Counted from the stretch's first letter, positions 14,660 through 26,989 are shown. The stretch: DNA of 64,000 nucleotides from Panicum virgatum (GCF_016808335.1 NC_053141.1:18359756-18423755), one strand, 5' to 3'. Numbers and translations: made by a program. Notes: generated by a model not told the origin, from the sequence alone.

Positions 14660-15900
14660 TGTTGACGGCCCTTAAGTGTCGTTTTCGACCATCAACTCTT
14701 GCAGCTTTTTACCGGAAATAATCACCAAACGTAGATATAGGGCTTACAACAAACCATTTCCACGAGTTTTGATGAATTGTCATCTGCAGGCACCCACATC
14801 TATCAAAGAGGGAAAACACAAGTGAACACGAGGAAAAATGCACAAAAGATCGACACTGAAACATGTCACTTACAAGGAGGGCCCACATGTTAGAGAAAAC
14901 GGGGGAACCAAGGCAAATGCACCACGGGATCTTGACATGGGCCCACAGATTAGACTCCCCGAGGAAGATAAGGACGAGAGGCGACCAGGTGGGGCCGGCC
15001 GACCCCCTGGGTCGGCTGAACCTGGACGGCCTCCCGTCCAAGTGCACTTCGACGTGGCGTGCCCCCTACTCCTCCTGATCACCTTCCATATATGCTTTTG
15101 GTGGGAACCGACCTTGAAGACTATAAAAGGGGGCTCCCTCCACCTCTCACAAGACACACCATTTCATATGTGAAGGAGAAGAGTAGGAAGGCTCCACCTC
15201 TTTGTATCATTAGCTTAGGAAGTGTGTGAGGAAGGAGTTCGGAGAAGAGCCGGACTTGTCGGCATCTCTTCGGCTTTGTACTCTACGGATACGATACATT
15301 TGGAGTACATATCTGGGTTCTTCTATTTGGTGAGTTCTAGTAAAGTTATTCTTCTGTTCTCATTCGTTCGCGGGTTCATCGTCCGTTCTCGTAGCGGATA
15401 CTCTAGAAAAGGGCCCCTGATAAAGACGGGATAACCCTGCGCAACTCTAGAGTAGTAGTCGAAGGCATAGGCGTGGTGTCTGGGCCTTAGATTACCTTTG
15501 TTTGTCTCGTACTCAGCTGGTATTGTGGGGGTAGACGGCAGGTGGTGACAGCCCTGTCCGTCCGCTACGGAGACAGTCTGCGTGGTTAGTGCACTCCCCC
15601 CCGCCTGAGTACGACATAGAACGATACCGGATATTCCTTGGCATACCAGGGTCAAACCGGTGCATGAAGTGAGCGAGTGGAAACATTAGTGTATCTTTTC
15701 TTGAACCTATCCATAGATCAGAATCACACTACCCTAAGGTCTCTTTATCTCTTATCTTCTTCGGGGTAATCTAGATAGAAGACAGTTACACACCCGTTCC
15801 TCGTGGAAAATACGATACCCTGAATACTCCCGGGTGAAGTGCTACAACGGTATTTCCGTGCGCTTGCGGACTTCTCTGTAAGAGTTAAGAAATACCAACA
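14660..15900 (+). repeat. 3' LTR of Y
   Basis: Starts TGTTGACGG, ends AATACCAACA, 1241 bp. TATAAAAGG lies at 15122-15130 with a GGCCGGCCGAC stretch about 125 bp upstream. The U5 end holds CCGTGCGCTTGCGG (15856-15869). It abuts the W gag fragment directly at 15901. Confidence 0.85.
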
Positions 15901-16531
15901 CTCTCCAACTCTTGTTGGAGGCTATCTTGTCGATCAACATCTTCGCTCCCGCAACATCGAGAGAGAGAAAAGAACCACCCGCTGCTGCATCTACGTGGTC
16001 CTTGGCTTGCTAATTCAGGCCATGGAAGAAGTTCTGAATGATCAGCCATTCCTTCATGCTGTGGTGTGGGCATGCTTGTATGTACTCCTACAGACGTTCC
16101 CAGGCCTCCGGGATGGTCTCATCCGGTAGTTGCTGGATACCGGAGATTCTGTTGCAAAGGGCATTGGTCTTGCCCACCGGGATGTACTTGGCCAGGAATG
16201 CATTTGAACAAGCTTCCCATGTGTTGAAAGCCTCTTTGTTGGAGTAAAACCACATCTTGGCCTTCCTGAGTAGTGAGAATGGGAATAGCCGAAGGTGGAC
16301 GACATCCGTCGTAGTACCCTTGGGGTTGATGGTGTTACTCACCTCCAGGAAATTCTGGAGATGGGCATTGGCATCCTCGGATGCCTTTCCACAGAACAAG
16401 CTTGCTTGAACCATATTCACCAGTCCAGTTTTCAGCTCAAAGCCGTCATTGCCGGTTTGGTCTTGGTTCAATCAATTAGGAATGTGGCTGCTGGACGGGG
16501 CCGAGAACTGACGAAGAGTCTTCTGATCCAT
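15901..16531 (-). pseudogene. W gag, Athila type, fragment
   Basis: The start ATG at 16529-16531 gives MDQKTLRQFSAP, followed within about 20 codons by an in-frame TGA. The frame continues with NMVQASLFCGKASEDANAHL, LRLFPFSLLRKAKMWFYSN and LAKYIPVGKTNALCNRISG, a clear Athila-type capsid. A TAG at 16088-16090 interrupts it, yet the same frame goes on (FFHGLN, then a Gly/Ser-rich segment) until the LTR of Y cuts it at 15900. The missing C-terminus and all of pol are outside the window or lost. Confidence 0.85.
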
Positions 16532-16563
16532 GGGTGATGAGGCTAAACTGGATGGCAAACTGA

Positions 16564-16568
16564 TAGGC
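16564..16568. repeat. Target-site duplication of LARD1 (TAGGC), left copy
   Basis: TAGGC flanks LARD1 on both sides (16564-16568 and 24796-24800). It proves that the W gag and leader segments were once contiguous. Confidence 0.95.
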
Positions 16569-18032
16569 TATTGGCGCTCCTTAAGTACCCATTTTATCCC
16601 TTATTTATCCTTCATAATGGCATGAATTTAATATCAAAATCATTAACCGTCCTAACCCCGGCCTAATTATTGGTCTTTTTCATATTTGCACATATATTTT
16701 GGAGGAACTTCGTTTTTGCAGGTTTTTGGCCTATTTTGGAGTATGAAATGACGAGGCCCGTAATCGAGCTCTAACACGGAGAAAGACAAAGGCCAAAGCC
16801 CAAAGGAAGGACCAAAGCCCATGTTGATTCGAAGCCCATTCATGCACATCCATCCTCCAAGAGAGCCCAAAGGACCAAGCCCACGAAGATGAGATCAAGA
16901 TACTACGGGATTAAGCAAAGCAAATGAAGATTTAAGGAAGGATTCCCTATCCTATCCTTTCCTCGAAGATATCTCCAAGATAACGACGTCCAAAGGGGTG
17001 CAATCGTGAAGGACATAAACTCTAGAAGATGCGAGGAGTCTACACGCGAAAGATGAGACCGAGGCGGGCCCGAAAGAGGGTAGGCCGGCCGGCCTAGGCC
17101 CTTGAGCCGGCCGCCCTAACCCGTTTCCGAGGCGGTTCGGCCTCCCCTTCGACCGGTGGCCTCCTCATCTCATAAATAGCTCGCACCTTATTCAACTCGC
17201 GGCATCCATCCACTCAGAACTCCACGAAAACCTAGGGCCAAGACCGGAGGGAGACGACGGCCGCCACATGTCTTCGAAGTTGTCTAGGAGATGGGTTAGG
17301 CCGCCCCTAGCCGCCATGGCCTCCCTGCGTGGTTGTGCCATGGCGGAGTTCATGAGCTAGTTGGATTCATCGATGGTGTGCACACGGCGGTGATGATCCA
17401 AACACATCTATTATGTGAGTAATGATAATCATGTCTTCCGAATCTATTAGCAATCATGTCTCTCCTTTTTGATTTCGTTCTTGCCTTGGGTGCGCTTATT
17501 CCTAGATCTATTCTCGAGATAGATTGCATGGGGTGTTCTTGTATCTATGGTGGCTAGAAGTTCATACCGGATCTACCCAAGGGGGTTCGACACGTCTAGT
17601 GTGCTTCGGGGTGCTTTTGTCCAAAGGGAGCGTCGTGATAGGGCGTGGCCTGAGTAGGGGAGTTCCCGAGGGATTGGATTGGAGGTTTTGATTTAAAGAT
17701 GCTATTGATTGAGATGCATGATTTATTTTCTCGTTAGCTTGAACTACAACTAGATGACGATAGGCCTAGTCATGTCTTTGGTTTTGCTATGGTTACGCCT
17801 ATGTTCATGGATGAGATCAACCTTTACACAACACTCATATCTATTAAAGGTTTACTCTATATGTGCAATTCATGCTTCATGTTAGGATAGATCTGTTAGA
17901 TTAGATGGAAAACCTTAGGTTGTTCTTTGTCGATCCATGGATTGATAAACCTTGGGGGAGTACTCTAAGGGAAAAGCTACCACGATCCGTGCGCTTGCGG
18001 TACATAAATTGGAGCGCTAAGGAGCGTTAACA
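16569..18032 (+). repeat. 5' LTR of LARD1
   Basis: Starts TATTGGCG (a mutated TGTTGGCG) and ends GCGTTAACA. A weak TATA (CATAAATAG) lies at 17171-17179, about 90 bp after a GGCCGGCCGGCC stretch (about 17083). The U5 motif is at 17987-18000. Confidence 0.93.
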
Positions 18033-18040
18033 AGCTTTTC

Positions 18041-18058
18041 TGGCGCCATTGCGATCAT
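18041..18058 (+). other. Primer-binding site of LARD1
   Basis: TGGCGCCATTGCGATCAT, eight bases after the LTR. The TTTCTGGCGCC context is the same as in W. Confidence 0.75.
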
Positions 18059-18170
18059 CATCTATGAAGCTTTTCGTGCGATCATCATCATCATCTATGA
18101 AGTGTTACTGTTGTGATGAGTTTTTCATCCAAGATCAGAGAAGTACCATGAGAAAATAATAGATTATTTT

Positions 18171-18420
18171 GAAGCTCCATCAAGTCTTCTTTCCAATGGA
18201 TCAAGAACTGTCAACTTTGGAGATCGGTGTGAAGAGTTATGGTAAAATCATTCAACACTGCGCGTTCTGAAATCCCTCTGGACAGATTGCAGCGCCGTAA
18301 TAAAACAAGCATAACTTCTTTATCCGGAGTCCAATTAGGGTGAATGACCACTTGTTGAAAATATAATTTGATGCACCTTGCAATGGAGCAGAAGTTTGGT
18401 TCATGTTCTGCACTGGATGA
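18171..18420 (+). repeat. LARD internal repeat, copy 1
   Basis: Begins GAAGCTCCATCAAGTC. It contains CTGGACAGATTGCAGC, a CATAACTTC box and a GCACCTTGCAATGGAGCAG block, and ends near ATGTTCTGC. Other copies are at 18905, 20031 and 22070. Confidence 0.75.
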
Positions 18421-18904
18421 AGGGGAATTCAACGAGGACAGAGGCAGTAGCAACCGACGAAGAAGGTGATGACGATGTCAAAGGATGATTGGAAGGCTAT
18501 GTACGCAAAATATGATGATTTGAAGTTGACCAAAGCTGGAGGCAACAAGATTAGAAGAACCATGACACCACCTATCTTCTCCAGTGGGATGCTTGATATA
18601 CTTCTAATCGAGTGATGCTATCAATGAAGGAAACCGTTCGGATCATCAACACGAAGCACAGGAGCATCTCCCAATCCCGACACCTTGGGTAGAGCAAGAA
18701 TAATGGAGAAGACACATCATTGAAGCCGTGATGCTGGTAATCAATGGTGATGACCTTGAAGCCTAGGGACGCACGACACTACACTCCAAAGACCACTTGA
18801 TCGAGATCATTGACATCTTCAGATGAATTCACAAGAAGATATTATTCTCATCAATGTCCAGCTCAACCTCAGAAGCAAAATAGCAGCATATTTTTGGATA
18901 TTCA

Positions 18905-19150
18905 AAAGTTCCACGAAGTTCCCGTTCCAACGAATCAAGAACCAAGTCAATCGGAGATTCCTACAAGCGAGTATGGCCAAAACATTGAAGGTTGTGCACT
19001 CTGAAAATTTCTGGACAGCACGCAGCACCAAAAGTGAAACGGGCATAACTCCCTCGTTTGGACTCGGTTTAAGATGAATAACCACTCGTTGGAAAGGTAA
19101 TTTCATAAATATCTCAATAGGTCTATATTTTGGTATATGTTCTGTTGAGT
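18905..19150 (+). repeat. LARD internal repeat, copy 2
   Basis: Same order of blocks: AAGTTCCACGAAGTTCC, CTGGACAGCACGCAGC, CATAACTCC, CTCGTTGGAAAGG, ATGTTCTG. Confidence 0.75.
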
Positions 19151-20030
19151 ATACAGGAGACATTCCATGAAGAAGAGGCAGGAGCAACGCGATGAGAATA
19201 AGATAGAGAAGATGACGATGACAACAATGAAGGTGAGCTTGGGCGATGCTTTCATCAAGCGTACATGATAAAATTAAGAGGCTTGGAGCAGAGGAAGAAC
19301 CCCAATGACATTGGCAAATGAAGGCACAAGCGGTCGACCTTCGACAAACGAAGATGTTGCAAACAAACCACGACGGATTACAAGAGCGCAACATTCAACA
19401 CATGGAGACGTGAGAAGCAAACCACGACGGACCACGAAGAATGCATCAAGATGACATCTCGCACAAAGCACCACGACTCCAATGAGTATGAAAAAGCTCC
19501 GAGGCTAAGGTATACATTGAATTCTCAAAGCTTCTATTGGTTTTGTTGATAATCTTTAAAAATCTCATGCTCGAACCGATAGTCGGAATGAAAGTTTAAA
19601 TTCTATGCCTTGTTCTTTTCATGATAGGCTAGAGTTTCTTGAGAATGTTGATTTCATGCTTAAAGAACCTTTGCCTAATAATGAGCTCTGCACTATGCAA
19701 GAAACACATGCTGTATTTAATTACACCATGCCTTGTTGATGAAATTTAATTGAGGATGTGATTATGTTGCATATGTTTACAAATAATTGCAAATCTCGAT
19801 CTTGCTTTGCGCTTGGTCAAGCTCATGACCCTAAAAGAGCACATGTCGGGAGAAGCCCCGAATTTCACTAACCATGTAGGACATGAAACTCAAATGATGA
19901 GGATGGAAACCGTGCCCAAAATTTTGAACACCATCATCAACATCTTCAAGTTTCAAGAACGGACGTCGCTAAGCCTCATCAATTTTGTGCACAAGTCCAG
20001 AGATTTACAATGCAAGAAAGTTGAATATTC

Positions 20031-20275
20031 AGGATCTCCATCAAGTCCTCGGTTCAATGCATCCATGATCAATACAATTGAAGACCCACGGGAGGAGCTG
20101 TCTCAAACATCGGAGATGCACGTGCTGAAATCAGCATGGGGCAGATTGCAGTGACGGGGAAAAAGGGGCATAACTCCCTCAATCGGAATGCGTTTTCGGC
20201 AAATGAAGACTTGTTGGAAAGAAGATTTCATGCACCTTGCATTGGATCAATTGGTTGGTGCAACTCCCAATCTGG
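20031..20275 (+). repeat. LARD internal repeat, copy 3
   Basis: Blocks GGATCTCCATCAAGTCC, GGGCAGATTGCAGTG, CATAACTCC, CTTGTTGGAAAG and GCACCTTGCATTGGATC. Confidence 0.7.
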
Positions 20276-22069
20276 ACAGAGAGGAAAATCCATGAAAAGA
20301 AAGGTAGAGACGAAGGACAACAAAGAAGGAGGTGACGATGATGTGAGAGACGATTGGGCAAGTTTTCCATTAAGCGTGATTGATCATGTCCAACATGGGA
20401 AGTGGAATAAGAGCTGCATGGAACATCTTCACCTCTTGCAAGAAGGACCATGGCTTCGCATTAGTTTGAAGGTAAGAAAGTCGAGCTCTATGACTTAAAA
20501 TGAAGCGCTTTCCGGGAGGCAACCCGATCATTTATTATATATATATTAATATGACCGTCTACATTGCACTCTTTAATCGGAATATCAAGTAACATTGTAC
20601 CATTGCTCTAACAAAAACCACAACTTCATGTTGTTCATTCTAAATGTTATTGAGGGATCACTTTGTTATTTGATCTTGGGAAACTTGTAGACCTTTTTGT
20701 GTGCCTATTAGTGTTTTGAGTCTTTTTCTTTGTCTTTTTAGAGAGATTTATGAAGCATTGCACCACCCTTTGATTCTAAACTTGTGGCTAGTTAACTTAG
20801 GCTAACTTTTTGTTTTGTTTTAGACCACCTCATCATGTCATATCATTTTGTTCTCCCACCCCGTGTTGCATTGCATACCATGTTGTTCGTCTTACCCTTG
20901 CATTGCATTGCATGTTACATTTAAAGAAAAAAACTTTTTCTAAAAAACATTGACTAGCCTCGCTTTTGAGATCCTAAAACCCTTAGGAAAACCACTCATA
21001 GAGCAATCCTAAAATCATAGGTTATGTTTTTCATTCAAAAAATAAAAATCTAACTTTTGTTTCTCTTTAGTTTTTTTAAAAAAAACCACCTTAGATAGAA
21101 TTTCTATACCCAACACTCTCTCTTCAAAATTTTTGTTTTAAGCCAAAAATATAGGAAACCCATAAACCTACTTCTAAAACCTTGTTAGCATAGTTGCTTG
21201 GTCCTTTTCGATAAATAACCTTTTCGTTGACAAAAGCCTCACTTCTTATGAAGTGTCGCAGAGGCTTTTTGTCACTCTTAGCAATTGTTTTTGAATAAGC
21301 TAGTTGCGGAACAACATCGAAAGGTCCTTTCAACCTAGCTAACGCTTGTTTTTGCTAACTTTACATTTGCACTTTGTATCCATTCCATTGTTCATGCCCT
21401 CATTTTGCTAGCTTGGTCTCAATCTTATCGATGTATGCTTTCCTATCCATGTAATGCTTATCATGATAGCATTTACATTTTGCAATCTTGTGTAAACGTG
21501 TTGTTTAAACTTGTTTGTGGACCTCCATCTTTAAGTTTTTTTGACCAAGATAGCAATCCATTTTGTTCTCATGTTGCTGTAGGTTGATTTATAAGCTTTG
21601 CAATGCGCTTTACCTTTCTTGCGTCGTGAAGAATTTTTAACCTTGAAATGAACATGGTGTTTTGACCTCGGTTATATCTTTATGGCTATATAGAAAATTA
21701 AGCAACCTATTTGTAAACATGGTGTTTAGAACTTGGTGCAAACATTGTCATTGTTTATATATCTTCCTTTCATCTGCATTTACACTTGCACACACGTACA
21801 CTCATCAGATTTCGCTAAGCTAGCTATCCCACAAGTTGAGATTCTTGGGATGGTTGGTTTGTTGGCAATTGTCTGTACTCCCGACCGTCACCCCGGGGGT
21901 AGTGTGTGCACTTGATTGTTTTGCAGGCATGACAAAGCGTTCCCATAAATTCGTGATCAAAGAAGAAATCAAATTCGTCAACATCTCCAAAGTTTGAGAG
22001 CAAGCCCTGCGTTTTCATCAAATTTTGCACATGGACAGAGATGTACAAGGAAGAAAAAGTTGATATTCA

Positions 22070-22320
22070 GAAGCTCCATGAAATTCCCGTTCCAACGCAT
22101 CCAAGATCAATGAATTTGAAGACCCGTACAAGGAGATATGGCAAGAACATTGGACGTTGCGCGTTCTGAAATTCATCGGGACAGATTGTAGCGCTGGGAT
22201 GAAATGGACATAACTCTGTTGTTCAGAATCAATTTTGGGCGAATGAGGACTCGTTGGAAAGGAAAATTCGTGCACTTAGCAATGGAGCAATGTTTCAGTA
22301 CATGTTCTATTCTGAAAATT
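22070..22320 (+). repeat. LARD internal repeat, copy 4
   Basis: Blocks GAAGCTCCATGAAATTCC, GGGACAGATTGTAGCGC, CATAACTC, CTCGTTGGAAAGG, TAGCAATGGAGCAATG and ATGTTCT. Confidence 0.75.
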
Positions 22321-23342
22321 GAAAGAAAAATTCGTGAAGATAATGCAGCAATGTGACAACGAGGAATTGAAGGAGGCGACGATGATATGAAGCAATGATT
22401 GGGACCATGACTTAGTACAAGAAGAAGTTGAAGGAAATTGAGGCAACAAAGGTGAAGACACATTGAAGATGATATTCATACACATGAGGAAGGACTTCAA
22501 GAATTGCAAGATGCTCCATCTTCTCCTTCCATACCTAGCATCATGCTAAGCATGGGGGAGGATTGTGTGGACAAGGAAGAAAGATCTCTTGGAGTAAGAT
22601 AATCACAGTTGCCACAAGATGCTCATGATTCTTCTTCCATTCTTAGCACAATGCTTAAGTATGGGGGAGGCCGCGCTACACTTCATTACGAGCATCGAGA
22701 AGGATGATAATTCTTCCTCAACTCTCTCTTTTTCTAAATACTTGTACATATATACCTTCAACCATAGGTGCAACCTTTGTATAATGTTTGTGTGTGTTTC
22801 ATCTTTCTCTCTCTCCAACATTATTTTTCAATGGCCTTTTTGACTAGTCTCGGTAATTCCATTAGATCTCTCTCTTAGTTTGATAATATTTCAAGTATAA
22901 TGTTTTGCTAGGATTGTTTTTACCTACCAAGCTCCACATAAGCCTTCCACTTTTATATATGAGTAGAATAGGCTGAAGACAATCTAATGTAGGCTTGAGC
23001 GACTTGATGAGATGAGTGTTTCCATGATCTTTTGCAAGAGAACCTCACTTATGTTTGATATGCATTCTTTTGAAAACTCTTCACGATGAAACAAGGTAAA
23101 GGTTTGAAGTTCTCTTAAATTTGAGAATATTGCATTTATTTATTATTGTGGCTTGTTCTTTAATAGCTAGTCTATCTTCCATAATGAAAAAGTAGCCGGT
23201 CACAACATGAACTTAAATGCTAAATACTTGGGAGAGCAAAATGTCTTGTTATGTATGACTAAGTGCAGAGAGGACATTGAGGGGCAATGCTGATTTCTTT
23301 ATAAGCAAAGCTCCTGGACTTACTCGAGGACGAGCAAGGTTT

Positions 23343-23356
23343 AAGCATGGGGGGAA
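23343..23356 (+). other. Polypurine tract of LARD1
   Basis: AAGCATGGGGGGAA directly before the 3' LTR, after an ACTCGAGGACGAGCAAGG signature like that in Y. Confidence 0.8.
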
Positions 23357-24795
23357 TGTTGGCGCTCCTTAAGTACTGATTTTATCCCTTGTTTATCCTT
23401 GATAATGGCATGAATTTAATATCAAAATCACTAACCGTCCTAACCCCAGCCTAATTATTGGTCATTTTCACATTTGCACATATATTTTGGAGGAACTTTG
23501 TTTTTGTAGGTTTTTGGCATATTTTGGAGCATGAAATGACGAGGCCCATGGTCGAGCGCTAACAAGGAGAAAGACGATGGCCAAAGCCCAAAGGAAGGAC
23601 CAAAGCCCATGTTGATTCGAAGCCCATTCATGCACATCCATCCTCCAAGAGAGCCCAAAGGACCAAGCCCACGAAGATGAGATCAAGATACTTCGGGATT
23701 AAGCAAAGCAAATGAAGATTTAAGGAAGGATTCCCTATCCTATCCTTTCCTCGAAGATATCTCCAAGATAATGACGTCCAAAGGGGTGCAATCGTGAAGG
23801 ACATAAACTCTAGAAGATGCGAGGAGTCTACACACGAAAGAATAGACCGAGGCGGGCCCGAAAGAGGGTAGGCCGGCCGGCCTAGCCAGTTTTCGAGGCG
23901 GTTCGGCCTTCCCTTCGATCGGTGGCCTCCTCGGCTCATAAATAGCTTGCACCTTTTTCAACTCGCGGCATCCATCCACCCAGAACTCGATGAAAACCTA
24001 GGGCCAAGACCGGAGGGAGACGACGGCCGCCGCAAGTCTTCAAAGTTGTCTAGGAGATGGCTTAGGCCGCCCCTAGCCATGGCCTCCCTACGTGGTTGTG
24101 CCATGGCGGAGTTCATGAGCTAGTTGGATTCATCGATGGTGTGCACACGGCGGTGATGATCCAAACACATCTATTATGTGAGTAATGATAATCATGTCTT
24201 CCGAATCTATTAGCGATCATGTCTCTCCTTTTTGATTTCGTTCTTGCCTTGGGTGCGCTTATTCCTAGATCTATTCTCGAGATAGATTGCATGGGGTGTT
24301 CTTGTAGCTATGGTGGCTAAAAGTTCATACCGGATCTACCCATGGGCGTTCGACACGTCTAGCGTGCTTCGGGGTGCTTTTGTCCAAAGGCAGCGTCGTG
24401 ACAGGGCGTGGCCTGAGTAAGGGAGTTCCCGAGGGGTTGGATTGGAGGTTTTGATTTAAAGATGCTATTGATTGAGATGCGTGATTTATTTGCTCGTTAG
24501 CTTGAACTACAACTAGATGACGATAGGCCTAGTGATGTCTTTGGTTTTGCTATGGTTACGCCTATGTTCATGGATGAGATCAACCTTTACACAACACTCA
24601 TATCTATTAAAGGTTTACTCTATATATGCAATTCATGCTTCATGTTAGGATAGATCCGTTAGATTAGATGGAAAACCTTAGGTAGTTCTTTGTCGATCCA
24701 CGGATTGATAAACATTGGGGGAGTACTCTAGGGGAAAAGCTACCACGATCCGTGCGCTTGCGATACATAAATTGGGGCGCTAAAGAGCGTCAACA
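23357..24795 (+). repeat. 3' LTR of LARD1
   Basis: Starts TGTTGGCG, ends GCGTCAACA. It differs from the 5' copy by scattered substitutions and a deletion of about 20 bp after the GGCCGGCCGGCC stretch (near 23886). Confidence 0.93.
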
Positions 24796-24800
24796 TAGGC

Positions 24801-25021
24801 CAAGTAAGTTTTTTCTGAGGTGGGACGACGCGGCATCTCACAATTCTCCCAATTCTTTCTGGATTCGGATTGAAGTTACTTGGTAGGTCGAAACCGGTCA
24901 TGCAATGCTCTGCAACAATCAAAAAGATAGAGAGAGCAATGGTAAGCCCGCTAAGATTAGCGGTGACAAACTAGTAAAGTTTATCAAACTATTTATGATA
25001 TCTTTAGCCAATTGCTTCCAC
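24801..25021 (-). other. W leader (5' untranslated region)
   Basis: Non-coding. It runs from the PBS toward gag and is rejoined to gag when LARD1 is ignored. Confidence 0.65.
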
Positions 25022-25034
25022 GGCAACGGCGCCA
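25022..25034 (-). other. Primer-binding site of W
   Basis: On the minus strand TGGCGCCGTTGCC, eight bases from the LTR. This matches the PBS class usually assigned to tRNA-Asp in plant Gypsy elements. Confidence 0.85.
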
Positions 25035-25042
25035 GAAATGAT

Positions 25043-26726
25043 TGTTGGCGTTTCTTATGCCCTAATAGAATAGTAATTCCGCAAGCACACAGAATCACCG
25101 CTGTAGCACTTCATCTTGGAGTATTCCAGGGTATCTTATTTTTCCTCAGGGAAGCACTATGGTAAAGAGTATCATAAATCAAATAATAACCGTACTAGCT
25201 TAATCAACCGACTAACTAGATGGGGGTAAGCCAGATACAGAGATAAGATAAATGGCCAGTCTATGACCGAGTGACACACGGAGACTCAACTCCTTAGAGA
25301 GGTAGCAGCTGGGAGGGCAACGAGTGAGATAAGACACCTGATACACTTCTGAACTATCGAGCTAGCCTCTCTAGATCAGACGAACTATCTAACTAATCTT
25401 CGGGAAGGTAGAGCTTACTTTGGTGGCCTCATTGAAGGACTCAGAATGGGATGAGAAGGGAGTCCAACGGCAGTCGGCACTACTGCTATGAAAGCACCCT
25501 AACGTTGTGGACTACGAGGGACGGACCGGGCTGTCACCACCTGCCGTCTACCACAACGGTACCGTGGGTGGAACACACTTTCTAGCTAACACTAAGCTCA
25601 GACACCACGTTTGCACTCGGTGTTAGGATTTCTCTCTAGGCCTTCGAGAGAAATCCCCCTCAACCTAGAGCACTAACTTGAGATACTCTAGTCCGGGCAA
25701 GAAAACCCGTAAGATAAATTCCCGACTATCAGAGAGATAACTTAGTCTAAACTAAAGGATACAACTTCCGCACTCGAGCTGAACACTCAGACTCAAGAAG
25801 ATAAAAGAAAGCAGAAAGTAAAGCTGACTCAGAAAAGTAGAGAAGATAACTTATATTAATAAATTCGAAAGAATGATACAAGAGCTATACCAGACTTCCG
25901 AGGACTCCGAAATCTCGAGAAAGCTTGACTCGACTCTAACTCCCAAATTACTAATCCTACTATAGAAAGTGAAGAGAGAATGAGCTCCAAGGTGTGTGTG
26001 TGTTACAAGTGAGGGATGAGTGATCTATTTATAGCCTTCCAGGGTCGGTTCTGAGCAGGTGAAGCATGTGGCGTCGGTTGGAGGCGGTTGTGGTAGTTGT
26101 GCTTAGCTTCCACGCGAAGACGGGGCTTGAGTGGCTGCAAGGTGGGGCCGGCCGGCCTGGGTGTGGCCATCTGGCCACCGCCTTTGCGTGGACATCCCTG
26201 ATCACTCCTGAATGTCGGTATAGCTTGCTTAGGTTGTACGCAGGCACGTACTAGGCCGTCTGGCCTAGGGGAGACCTGCCGGCCTCCCTCTGTCTCTCCT
26301 TGGCCCTCCGTTGCACCGACGTTGCGAGTGGATGCTTATGATCTTCCAGGGAGGTGGATTGCTGACTTGGACATGTCTTTGCACTGAGTTGTGGGTCCTT
26401 TGATTCTTGTGCAAGCCTTTCGGTCTATACGATCAAACCGACATCCAATCCTCGGCTCAGATGCACTTGAACTTGTTACATTGCTCCTGGATCGAAGACG
26501 TGGCAGTGTACGTGGAGGTGCCAGGCCGGCCGGCCTAGGAGAGGCCGGTCGGCCTGGGTTTCTGCCCATTTCTGCCCAATTTTGGTACATGTTCACCTGA
26601 AATCACTACTCATCTAAAACTTGTGAAATTTATTAGAATTAAATAAAATATGAATGGAGCATAATGTAAAGCTCAATTTATTTCCAAGAAGTTGACGGTC
26701 AGAACGTGAAATAATGGCCGTCAACA
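25043..26726 (-). repeat. 5' LTR of W
   Basis: TGTTGGCG to GCCGTCAACA, 1684 bp. On the minus strand CTATAAATAG lies at 26025-26034, with GGCCGGCCGGCC at 26146-26157, about 115 bp upstream. A second GGCCGGCCGGCC lies near 26523. The U5 motif variant is at 25079-25090. Confidence 0.85.
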
Positions 26727-26916
26727 CCTGCCGATCCTAGAACAACCCTACATGGGCCTGCCCTGACGGGGTCCCTCCCGAGCGAGCGTTCGTCGAACTT
26801 CGCCGTTCTTCTCCGGTGAACCGGTCTGACCGCCCTGAGCATCGGTGCTGCATTTGTGCCGTCGCTAGCTGCGCAATCTAGCGCGTTCGTGTGTTGGCTC
26901 TAAATTTGCGCCAACA
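26727..26916 (+). repeat. 5' LTR of U, 3' part only
   Basis: Matches 33063-33265 of the 3' LTR (CCTGCCGATCCTAGAAC start, TTTGCGCCAACA end). About 364 bp of its left part are missing because W inserted here. Confidence 0.85.
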
Positions 26917-26921
26917 CATTT

Positions 26922-26939
26922 TGGCGACTCTGCTGGGGA
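26922..26939 (+). other. Primer-binding site of U
   Basis: TGGCGACTCTGCTGGGGA, five bases after the LTR. The tRNA is not assigned. Confidence 0.7.
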
Positions 26940-26989
26940 AGAAAGATCTTGGTTATTTAAAACCGATCTAATCTACTCCATCTACTACC

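Larger units (their letters stand above)
18059..23342 (+). other. LARD1 internal non-coding region
   Basis: About 5.3 kb without a credible gene. It holds four diverged copies of a 250-bp repeat (listed separately) and long AT-rich stretches (20500-21800). All ORFs here lack domain motifs. Confidence 0.8.
16569..24795 (+). mobile_element. LARD1: complete non-coding LTR retrotransposon
   Basis: It has 1.46- and 1.44-kb LTRs, a TGGCGCC-type PBS, a G-rich polypurine tract and a TAGGC TSD. The 5.3-kb internal region has no gag or pol; its longest frames are short and overlap in conflicting directions. This is the large retrotransposon derivative (LARD) layout. The U5 motif CCGTGCGCTTGCGG and the PBS context match W, Y and Z, so Athila-type proteins are the likely source of mobility (inference). 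Confidence 0.93.
15901..26726 (-). mobile_element. Element W: Athila-type Gypsy element, 5' half
   Basis: In sense (right to left) it has a 5' LTR (25043-26726), a PBS of the TGGCGCC type, a leader (24796-25021) and the gag N-terminal half. LARD1 interrupts it between leader and gag. Y interrupts gag at 15900, and the rest of W must lie beyond the window's left side if Y is a simple insertion. W itself sits inside the 5' LTR of U. Its TSD should be CCTGC (26727-26731); the partner is not visible. Confidence 0.8.

Noticed and set aside
18819..19394. 191-residue minus-strand ORF in LARD1
   Set aside because: It overlaps an internal repeat copy, has no motif, and other repeat copies do not keep the frame.
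25022..25034. tRNA gene fragment
   Set aside because: Only the PBS length matches, and its position beside the LTR explains it.
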